From contig NW_021167080.1 of the NCBI RefSeq assembly GCF_003711515.1, positions 3,632,155 to 3,696,154 on the forward strand: a stretch of 64,000 nucleotides of DNA, read 5' to 3'. The notes under the pieces are model-generated. The model was not told where the DNA came from, searched no databases, and worked only from the letters and a program-made list of their open reading frames with translations. A program made the position numbers and the translations under genes. Numbering within the stretch: the stretch's first letter is position 1; every line of letters begins with the position of its first letter. Source of the stretch: Sodiomyces alkalinus F11 (taxonomy: Eukaryota; Ascomycota; Sordariomycetes; Glomerellales; Plectosphaerellaceae). Shown piece after piece: positions 55,051 to 64,000 of this stretch.

Positions 55051-58000
55051 CTCCTTGCCGGTGGGCGGTGGGTTTCTCGGACTCGGACTTGCGTTCAATG
55101 GAGAACTCGTGGGTCAAGAAGTTGGTATGAATAGAGAGAAGTGGGGGGACACGCAGCAAAACTGAGCCCGGGGCAACCCAACACACAGCCCACCCGACGA
55201 AGAGAAGCGCGGCCAAGAACGTGTCCCAGCAAGCGGCAGAAAGGTCATAATTGGCTGAATAGACACCTTAGGGAACCATTTGGACACTCAGTTCGCTCGC
55301 TTAAGGCGGCTTGAGCCGAGATGGAATGGGGGCAGGGGTTGACAGGCAGGCAGGGTTGAGTGCGGTGCGTACGTATCCGTACTTTTGTACGGATACACAA
55401 GCCATTTGTTCTCCGTCCTTCGTGCGGATATTCGTCATGAATTAATTAATGCACGCACTTTTTTGGCTGCATCTCGCGTCGCCGTTGATTCGAAGCGAGT
55501 GAAGCTCGTTGGCTTTGCGCCACGACAGAAACAGGGGTGCATGTGGGGGGAAGCGGAATGACAGGGGACAGATGTTCGTAGTGGTCTCCTTTTTGTTTCG
55601 AAGCCGATGAGACAGCGTGGGTGGAATAAGATAAGCGGGTCAGTTCCGGTCTTCATCGAGATGGCAAGCAGCAAACCACGCATCGACAGCTAGCTACTCT
55701 ATACGGGGCATTAAACTTTGCAGAGAGCAACACAGTAAAGAGCGTAGAAGCTCTGCTGTCAGTGTCAGCGTCAGTACAGTTCGACATTCGACAGAAAAGC
55801 ACAGCCAGATCCTAGCCGTCCAACCGATGATGATGACGAAAGGCCTCAATACCTGCAACCCCGGAGACTCGAAGGAAGATTGAGACACCCGAGGCACAGT
55901 CGAGCCCGACAATAACACTCAAACACTCCGGGCCCCTGGAGCTCCTTTCGATGCAAGATTGGCATGCAGGTCGCGGCCGAAAATCAGATATCGGGACGGG
56001 ACGTCGAAAGGCGAGGAACTGACAAGGCTCAGCCAACCCCACGTCGATATCACGACGCCGCCTGACCTCATGCGATGTATGTACTCCGTACGGAATACAC
56101 ACGTCGTCGGTAACCAACTTTGTGCCGAGTGCTACCCATCCACAATACCTAAGGTAGTGGGCCACTGCCATTCGCAAGTCCCACAAACCCACGTGACGGA
56201 GTTCTGCCAGTACGAGGTAGGTTGTGTGGATAAGCGGAGGACGTGTTCCCCTTCGAATGTACTCCGTACCACATGCATGGATTGGATGCATGTCACACAC
56301 ATGATGGGGCGACATCCAGGCGCAAGGGCGCAACACAGATATCATACTCCACGTGGGAACGGCACGAAAGAAGATATACTGTCGCAGTCGGCAGAGACAA
56401 GGGTCGTCGAATTCCTTTCAATGGCAAGAGGAACTCGTGACCATTGGGATGCAGGGATTGGGGGCCAGATTCTGCAGTTGACGGTGATGGTGCGCACGAT
56501 GGTGGAAGCGATGCAGCTGCAGAAGTATGGCCAAAAACAACCCCCCAGATCCAAAAGTTTGGGCTCCAACATTGCGTTTGCGAGGCCCCGGGTGCCAGAG
56601 CCTTGGGACTCCAGGGGCGACGTGATCTTGAACAGGACCGAAAGAAAGCAAAGAAAGAGTGGGGGGAAAAGGGGGGGAAGGGGGGAAAAGGAGAAAAAAA
56701 AAAGAAAAAAGAAAAAAAAAAGGTGTTGGCGCGTAATCGGCCGGGCGTTCAGATATTCCTACACGCCTTGGGTTGGCGCCAATGATCGATCATGCACGCG
56801 GACCGTTGAAAAGTACGGCATGCCCCTCGCCTGTCTGTGATATATTGGAGTCTGTGGAGGGTGGATGGGGAATGGCCTTGAAGTCGTCATCCGAAGGGTA
56901 CCTATATGCCTCGTCGAGTCAGCCGACGGTAGCGAGGGGTATTCTCGTGGCTCCGAGTCAAGCCAGGCTCATGCCACGGGGCATTCTCGATGATACGCCC
57001 CGAGCTATAAGGTAACGACCTTCCCGCCCTGGCCGTTCCGCTCTAGCCGTCCCGCCCGGGAGAAAGATGGAGATGGATAACAGAGGAGAGGGGCGAGGAA
57101 AAGATGGTGGGAGGGCCATATGAGATGCAGAGAGGGGGCGGCAGGGCGAGGGCAGCAGGACGGGGTCTGGTGGCCGTGATGGATGGGAGAATGGGGGATG
57201 GATAAGAGTCCTCGATGGATAATGCCGAATACCTTACCTTACCTTACCTTACCTTACCTTACCATACACATTTGCTACGTGGACGTATCAGTGTTTCTGC
57301 CCACACCAGACCAGCAAGACCAAAGCGACCAACGGTCTTATTCGTTGGTGCGATTGCAACAGGAAGGTGAGAGGGGGGAGGGGGCCCTTGAGATACTTGC
57401 TCCACATACGGGGTAAGCAGGGAACAGTGCTTTCTTCGTTGAACGTCGGTACCTTGTAGCGTTCGGAATTGCAATTGCCGTACGTCATGCGTGGGTTGTA
57501 TTCGCAATGGTCGAAAGTGAGTGGGAAATAGCAATGATAAGAGGTCACGATGAAATACCTACCGGATGTTGTTCCAGTGCTGTTCGAGGAAGGGACACCC
57601 AACCCACCTACCTTCCTACCTACCGTACCTAGCTTCCTTCCTTCCTAGCAAGCATCGCCTTCCCTCGCCCTACATACGACCAAGGTAGTCATTCCTGGGT
57701 AGTAGCCATCCAACCTCGAGTCATGAGGGTTACATGTCCCCGCCTCGGTTAGGTGGGTTACACCGTCCCTGTTACTCGGAATCGCGTCACCTCTATTGTA
57801 GTTCTTGTTATTTTGGATTCGATACAACCGGCCCTCGGCTAGTGGATCTCCCCTAGAGCTGCTTAAGATCCATCGTTGGCTGATCATGAATCCCCGGTTT
57901 ATACACGGCGTCATGAGAATGGCAAATATATTAGGGCCCCACTAGGCAAGAAGCTTACTCGTGATGTAAGAGACTTGCGATTTGAACGTTGAAGGAGACT

Positions 58001-59281
58001 TAAGGAAAACCAGATTCCATAGACTCCAAGTATGACAAACGTCTATGTGGGTAACGGTAGGCTAGATCAGAAACGCCACCAAAATGTAAGCCATGGCAAC
58101 GGTAGAATCTAGATACCGAGGTGGATAGGCCAGGAGAATCGACGCCGCATCTCAATGTGAGATGCATGACACGGGTCCCATCATCCACGACGTCAAACCT
58201 CACCCTTGGGTCCGATCTGCGCACCTATAGGGATGACTGTAAACACAACCCAAGGTGGTGTAGGTCGTATATGCAAGGTGAATATGCAAGTATGTATAAG
58301 CCCAGCAGATATCATGACCCATTCGCCCTGTCCTTTCGTACATGCCAGCTACAGTGCCGCCGGACGCGAGACGATATGTCCTCGCGGCCATTCTTTCGGG
58401 GCCCCAGACTTGCAAGATATATCCTACACCAGTCCGGCTCCACTATCAAGAGTTGTGGAGGAAGCTAGATATCGAAAGCTGAGGCTGGCTTCTTCCCTAT
58501 CACTAGCAGTCCTGGTATGGTTTACCACGATTCTATCTTCTTATCCCTCCACCTCCTCCACCCTCGTGCTTCCTCCTACCCCGTAGTTAATACCTCGGGT
58601 GTTTTTAACCGAGTACCTCACTTAATAAATGTGAATACCGCATCTCAAGGTACTTGAAGTATTCGCCCTGGGCGGACTACGGATAGTAAATAAGCCTACC
58701 CAGGCCTAGTCGTATGGATATGGGCCCGCTTGGGCTCAAGAATTCCGTAGGTAGCCAAAATGTCATCTACCCGCCGGCCTTGTCATGTGCCCCTCATCTA
58801 ACCTTTTTCGTAATCATCCCCTACTCCAAGTCACTCAGCCTCCTTAACCATCCTTCCCATCAGTGCGGTCCGGTACTTTGGCTCTCCTTCCAGATCCAAC
58901 CCCCTTTCATTGCACCCCCACCCCTTTTATCTCGTCGTCCTGCACTCATAGTATTCGAATCACATCATGCTGACAATGTGCAGGAAGGTTCAGGCCTGGT
59001 CGGTCTTACCTCTGGATCCTCTTGGTTTCCAGACACAAGGAAGGTCTTCTGACCCCCAGTGACTTCCTTGGCTTCACCTGTGGAAAAGGTATTGCTAGCA
59101 CGGATTCCTCCATGGCAAAGGGAGTGTCATACATATATCGTCTTCAGGGCCTTGTCTTATTGAGGTACCTCGTATCGCCCTTCGTTCGCGATCATCCCAT
59201 CCGCCCCCCCTGAAAGCCTCATCCGGATTAGAAGTCTATCCTTCTCGTCCCGTGCCCGTACTTCTTCACTGGTCACCGACT
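55051..59281. other. Gene-poor gap
   Basis: 4.2 kb with no supportable gene. The longest frame (55959-56840, plus) encodes a composition driven by an A/G-rich tract at about 56640-56725 and has no recognisable domain. The gap contains ACTCCGTAC words at 56083 and 56259, a pentanucleotide array at 57231, and clusters of CCTTCCTACC near 57605-57650. The last 550 nt are C/T-rich and probably the P450 leader. Confidence 0.5.
57231..57263. repeat. (ACCTT)n pentanucleotide array
   Basis: Six tandem ACCTT units plus a partial ACC. The unit is the same TACC/CCTTA word that recurs singly throughout the intergenic DNA of this window. Confidence 0.95.
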
Positions 59282-61105
59282 ATGTCACTAGTCGCAGGAT
59301 TATCGCCGACTTTAATGGCCTATGCCTTCGCGCTATGGGTTCTGTATCTCTCCTTTCGACGCAGTTCAAAAAGCAAGACCTCGTGTCCCTTTCCTCCTGG
59401 TCCGCCTGGGAAGCTCCTCGTAGGCAATCTTGGACAAGTCAGCGCGGAACGCCCAGAAATAGACTATATGCGATGGGGGGAAGAGTACGGTATGTTGGCC
59501 TTGTGCAGTTGTATATCACAATCATAATGTCTCTGCATGAGCAGAACGCTCACCCAAAGGTAGGCTCCGATGTCATCCACACCGAGGTCCTTGGCCAGCA
59601 CATTATCTGCCTCAACAGCGCTCAGGCCGCCACTGATCTTCTTGACCGCCGCGGATTCATCTACTGTGACCGACCGAGGTTCAGACTTTTCGAGGTGTAT
59701 GTGCCTTCACGCTCATATCCTAGACGACGACCATGTCGTTCTGGACTAAAGGACAAAGGAACGTCCATGCTGACGTCTCTTGCAAAAAAAAAAAAAAATT
59801 AGAATGGGATGGGGTCTCACTCTGACCTTTCTTAGATGGGATTCGAGGTGCAAACTTCATCGCCGCCTCTTCCACCAAACATTTTCATCATCCAACATCA
59901 AGGTGTTCCGCCCCGCCCAGCTCTTCGAGGCTCGCAAAGCCGTTCGATCCTTGCTTTCGAATCCTGCCGACTGGAAAGATATCACCCTCCTCATGAGCAC
60001 CAGTATCATCTTCCGTATCGCTTTCGGCCAGGAGATCCAATACAAGAACTCTCCGTACTGTGACTTGTCCCGCGCTGCCAACGATGCCACCACAGGAGGT
60101 GGCACCCCTGGCTCAGCGCTTGTCGATCTGTTTCCCCTCGCACGATACCTGCCCGACTGCATCAATATATCCCCGTCACTTCGTCATGCACGTCGAAGTA
60201 GGCCGGTCATCCAAGCGGTCCATGACTACCCTTGGAATGCCAACTTGAAGGACATAGAGGCGGGCACGGCCGCTCCCTCCTTCATGAAGACGCATATAGA
60301 AAGATTGGTCAAAGACCAGTCAGCTGGTATAGCACAAGAGCTAACACTGGCGGATATCAAGGGCGCTACCGGTGCCATCTTCATTGCTGGCGGCAACACA
60401 ACCTGGAGCGCCGTGCAGAGCTGCATCCTCTTCCTGACGAAGTATCCCGATACACAGCGCCGCATCCAACAAGAGCTCGACCTCGTCGTAGGTAGAGGTC
60501 GGCTTCCTGGTTTTGACGACAGGCCACACCTCCCTTACCTTGAACGCTTCATCAACGAGGTGATGCGATGTCTTCCCCTGAACCCGCTTATCATCCCCCA
60601 CAAGAGCCTCCGGGACGACGTTTACCGCGGCATGTTTATCCCCAAGGGTTCCATCGTCTTTGCCAACGCCACGGCCATACTTACCGACCCAGCGGTGTAC
60701 CAAGATCCTCATGTCTTCGACCCGGACCGGTATCTTCGCGGTGAACCCTATCCACCGGCCAACTTTGGCTTCGGAAGGCGGAAATGTCCAGGCAACTTCC
60801 TCGCATTGGCCTCAGTTTACATCTTCACGGCCACTCTGATGGCGGCTTTCAACATCAAAAAGGCTATCGGGGTGGACGGAAAGCCTCTAGAGCCCAAGGT
60901 CGCAGTGTCTGTTGGACTTGGTGGGTATGTTCGAGCTGCTCCTTTGGCAGGTTTTTTTTCTTTTTACTTTTTTCTTTTTCTTATTCTTTCCGGTCTCTGA
61001 AACTGAAGCTCACTCTATATCTGCTGCAGACATCCTCAACCTTTCGACTGCGTACTTCGGCCCCGTTCGGATACGAACGCTTCTCAACTCCTTTCCCAGT
61101 ACTAA
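59282..61105 (+). CDS. Cytochrome P450 monooxygenase (OrdA/CYP64-like)
   Basis: Membrane-anchored haem-thiolate monooxygenase, substrate unknown. Four exons (59282-59489, 59564-59696, 59803-60924, 61030-61105) give 512 aa. An N-terminal anchor (LMAYAFALWVLYLSF) and proline hinge (PFPPGPPG) are followed by the P450 fold. The I-helix motif is AGGNTTWS, the ExxR motif is EVMR, the PERF-like motif is FDPDRYL, and the haem loop is FGFGRRKCPG with Cys442. The last intron is T-rich, and its removal gives the usual end HPQPFDCVLRPRS. Wording such as PHKSLRDDVYRGMFIPKGS matches the family around O-methylsterigmatocystin oxidoreductases. No polyketide synthase, NRPS, terpene synthase or other tailoring enzyme is adjacent, so there is no evidence of a secondary-metabolite cluster in the window. 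Confidence 0.94.
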
Positions 61106-61482
61106 ATGTCGACGTCAGCCTCGTCAAGTTGTTACCGTGGTATTCCCCGACCGTGCAGGCTCACAGGTCTCATTTGAATTTCCCGTCCATCTAATCCTAC
61201 ATTTGCTTGTCACACTCCCCGTCTACCGGGAGAAGCTCTGGTACAAATCCCGTCCGGACGGGATAATATATAGCACCCCTGCGTTGCATAGCGTTGCTCT
61301 TATGCCCTTAAATATTACGGAATCTGAGTTTCTCTCGCATAAGCTGCCTGTAGACGCAGATTCAACGCTGAAGGACCGCCCCCGCCTTGTAACTCGAGGA
61401 GATGGTGACTGTTTTCGATGCCCAGTTATATTAAAGCGGCCGCCTTGAAAACCCCACAAAACCTTTTCATCCTATCATCGCA
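61106..61482. other. Convergent 3' region P450 / membrane protein
   Basis: 377 nt between two converging stops. No gene; 3' untranslated regions of both neighbours. Confidence 0.6.
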
Positions 61483-62954
61483 TCATGGTGCTGGCCGTCC
61501 GTTTGTTCTCCCCGCTTCCGGCTGGTGAACTGGCAGTGGTATATCCATGACTGCAGTAGGAGCCATGGACCGAGGGCGTGCGTCCACCACGTAGCTGACG
61601 CCATCATCCGACGCATACGAAGGCGGCCGGTACCCGTTCCTGTTCTCGGGAGACAATTGGGACGTGTCGCCCCCCTGGATATCGGGGTTGCGCTGCCAGA
61701 AGAAGCGGTTCGGATCTATCCTCTATACGAGGTGAAAAGAGTCTCAGTTAGTCCCAAAATGTACGAACGAAAATCAAGTAAAATAGATGACTTCCAGATC
61801 TGTTGTAGCTAGATACAACAATGGTGTCCTCGAGACAGTCAAACTGGATCGGGAACGTACCACGCTCTGCCGCCATGCACCGTACGGTGGCGGCTTTACC
61901 CTGGTCATAGGGTTATCGGTTTGCCCTTCGAGATCTTCATGATCACGGGCTAGGACGACACGGATCGGCTGCGCGGGGACGAACCCGCCCCGTGAGCGTG
62001 AGCGGTTACCGTCGCGGGATTCCGGCCGTGCAACCAGCGTGAAGAGGCGAAATAGGGCATAACAGAAGAAGATAGCTGAGAAAATGATGGTCATGACGAG
62101 AAGTACTGTAAACTCGCTGGTGCGGATTCGGCCAGTGAATTGCAAGGCGAGGTCTGTGGATCGGGGAGGGGGAGCGCGTTAGAAAAGTCCTTGTCAGATT
62201 AAGGGGGGAGAAGAGATCAGGGAGAAGGGGAGAGAGCTTGGGAAGCGGGGCAACGGCGTCACAACTTACAGACGGACAGGAGAAGAGTCATAAATAGGCC
62301 CGAAATGAAGCATTGAAGTATCATGGACTGTACTCTTCGCGAGGCAACCCGGGGCAAGCAGAAAAGGAAGCGCTTGGGATGGTTTGTGGCCCCGCCTTGA
62401 CCTTGTTCGGCAGCCCTGACCAGCCTCCTTCGTGTTCGACGCCGGTCATGAGTGGAATTTGGCGGCTCTTCCGAGCTCAGCGAGGCAACTCGGCCAACTG
62501 AGGATGCCGCTACCGGTTCGGGAACTGGAAGAATCCCCGAGCCCGGCACGGTAGCGTTCGGAGCGTCATGGTTTCTGGGTGGTCTTGTCGCAGAGTAGAC
62601 GGGAGCGGTAGCGCTATCGGTCGAGGATTCGTGTACTCGCGATCTCAAAAACTGCGAGAAGGGGAGGTAGGTGTTCGGTCGTCTAAGGTTGAAACGCGGT
62701 GTTTTGGGGCTCTCGTCAGCGCCACCGCTCTCAACATCCGCATCGTCGGCGGGGTTACTGCGAGCCAGTCGTCTAGTGAACGGTGTCGGGAGGCCGACGG
62801 AGAAGAGACGCGGGTGACGGGTGGACTGTTGCATTTCGGGCTGTGGTGGGAGCTCGCCGGGTCCCGTGGCATCGAGTGAATCTGGACTTGGCTGTTGCTC
62901 ACCGGCCCGTCTAGCTAGCCATTCCGGCCGTCGTCGAGGGAGAAAGGAATCCAT
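61483..62954 (-). CDS. Two-pass membrane protein of unknown function
   Basis: Three exons (62954-62270, 62153-61861, 61722-61483) give 405 aa. Residues 1-205 are Ser/Pro/Arg-rich and disordered. Two closely spaced membrane segments follow at about 211-233 (MILQCFISGLFMTLLLSVYL, split by intron 1) and 243-265 (FTVLLVMTIIFSAIFFCYAL). The C-terminal cytosolic part contains PYGAWRQSV, then after intron 2 RIDPNRFFWQRN and RPPSYASDDGVSYVV. This last block looks conserved and includes a PPSY motif of the kind bound by WW-domain ubiquitin ligases such as Rsp5. The arrangement suggests a hairpin membrane protein, perhaps an Rsp5 adaptor, but that is inference. I do not recognise a named family. Confidence 0.8.
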
Positions 62955-64000
62955 TATGAATAAGAAGCGCCAGGTAGGCAGAATAGGCAGTCGGTCGGTG
63001 ATTGAGTCTTAGGGTGGGAGTCCCAGGCGTCTCGAGAGACGGTGCTGGCCCGTCTGGTTAGACGAGTAGCGCGTTCACCACGCAGCTTGTTGATGCGGAA
63101 CCTGAGAGGTTATACCCCAAGATAGAGTGTATATAACCGCGTCCCCGCCACGTCCTTACCCTTGGTAATCGATAGGATGTGGAGCGTTCTTTGGTGTGAC
63201 CCGAATTGGGAACAGAGTTGCTGCCTGAGTAAAGAAGGGGGGAGGTAGCGACAGGGCGAAAATGAATGTTGCTAATTAGGTGTCGGATGCCTGCATCAGA
63301 GAAGAGCCACCCAGAGGCCTAGAAGCAAGGAGCGGATTGGATTTCCAGAACCCGGTGAAGGAAAGGTCGGAATAAAAGAAGAGAACGTTATCGACGCACA
63401 GTGCCCTCGTGGAAGAATACGGGAAGGAGGGGTGCCACATCAAAACCCTTGTATAGGGAGTGGATGTGGAACGCGATCCTCGTGGTTGTTGGTGTTGGTG
63501 TTTACCCCAAAGGGAGCACTAAGGAGGGAGAGATCTGGAGTCGAAATGATAATTCGGGCAGAGATCAGGGGAAGCTATCGAAAAAGACGAGAAAAGGATG
63601 GATGGGACTTTAACGAAGGACAATAGAACAACAACCAAGACAGGTATGCAATGAGTTTACCAATGCATTGAGCTATCGGCGCCCTTGTTCCAGTTGGATG
63701 ACCGGGGGTAATACCACAAGCTCGAACAAGACGGATGGACACTTCGTATGGACGGGTCTGTTTTTAGGAAGACTACAACGTAAAGTAGCATCGAGGTGAA
63801 GTCATTAATTACTTTGTAGGCGTAGGGACTCGAGACTCCCACCTATCCATACCTGAGATCACCTTCCACACCAGTTACCAATTCAATATGACTTTGAGCT
63901 TCTCATCAGGAGAGAGAGGCCGAGCGATACGAGACGCGCCCCAGCAGAGCACGACTGTTTCCGACAAAGCATAGGCCCTGAGTTGTTGCACGACACAGGG
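62955..64000. other. Right edge, no gene recognised
   Basis: 1.0 kb. The left part is the promoter of the membrane protein gene. Open frames near 63400-63620 are short and without features. No partial gene running off the right edge could be supported. Confidence 0.5.

Noticed and set aside
55959..56840. 293-codon plus-strand frame
   Set aside because: It depends on an A/G-rich tract giving Lys/Arg/Gly runs, has no recognisable motif and overlaps other noise frames on both strands.
57670..57720. ACATACGACCA as the start of a dispersed 5S rRNA gene
   Set aside because: Only the first 11 bases match; the following sequence does not fit 5S rRNA.
59282..61105. Secondary-metabolite cluster around the P450
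   Set aside because: No backbone synthase, transporter or tailoring enzyme is adjacent; the Zn2Cys6 gene is 4 kb away across a gap and nothing ties it to the P450.

Overview
The window is nuclear DNA of a filamentous ascomycete, most likely a sordariomycete (Pezizomycotina). The evidence is many short introns (about 48-190 nt) with GTRNGT donors and CTRAY-like branch sites, a Zn2Cys6 regulator of the fungal-specific type, fungal-only gene forms (MIC19/AIM13, URC1, FRE-type ferric reductase, PAPS reductase MET16), and gene spacing of one gene per 3-4 kb. No tRNA, rRNA, CRISPR or intact transposon was found. Exon structures were assembled by hand from splice signals plus family conservation. 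Every multi-exon model reported here closes in frame.

Layout. 0.8-6 kb: RHEB GTPase and cohesin-release factor WAPL (both minus). 6.9-13.3 kb: uracil phosphoribosyltransferase FUR1 (plus), elongation factor ELF1 (minus) and URC1, a GTP-cyclohydrolase-II-like uracil-catabolism gene (plus). 14.7-22.1 kb: a small unknown protein, ribosomal protein eS1, a mitochondrial ABHD11/IMO32-like hydrolase and a GT34 glycosyltransferase. 24-33.8 kb: a large MIT-domain protein, MET16, TYW3 and MIC19. 33.8-39.3 kb is a gene-free gap leading into a ferric reductase. 42.3-50 kb: LEU4 and importin beta KAP95. 51.5-55.1 kb: Zn2Cys6 transcription factor. 55-59.3 kb is a second gene-poor gap. 59.3-63 kb: a cytochrome P450 and a two-pass membrane protein. 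Most genes are housekeeping and functionally unrelated. The exception is FUR1 and URC1, which belong to the same uracil salvage/degradation route and sit 2.5 kb apart with only ELF1 between them.

Most notable observations. (1) URC1 has 20 exons in 2.9 kb, including two internal exons of only 4 nt each. Both are needed to keep the reading frame and to encode residues expected in the family. (2) A TA-flanked, inverted-repeat MITE-like element of about 150 bp is present twice, 42 kb apart. (3) The 10-bp palindrome TACCTAGGTA occurs exactly eight times, always between genes, alongside recurrent ACTCCGTA and ACTTCGTA words. (4) Two introns (in FUR1 and LEU4) appear to use GC-AG splice sites.
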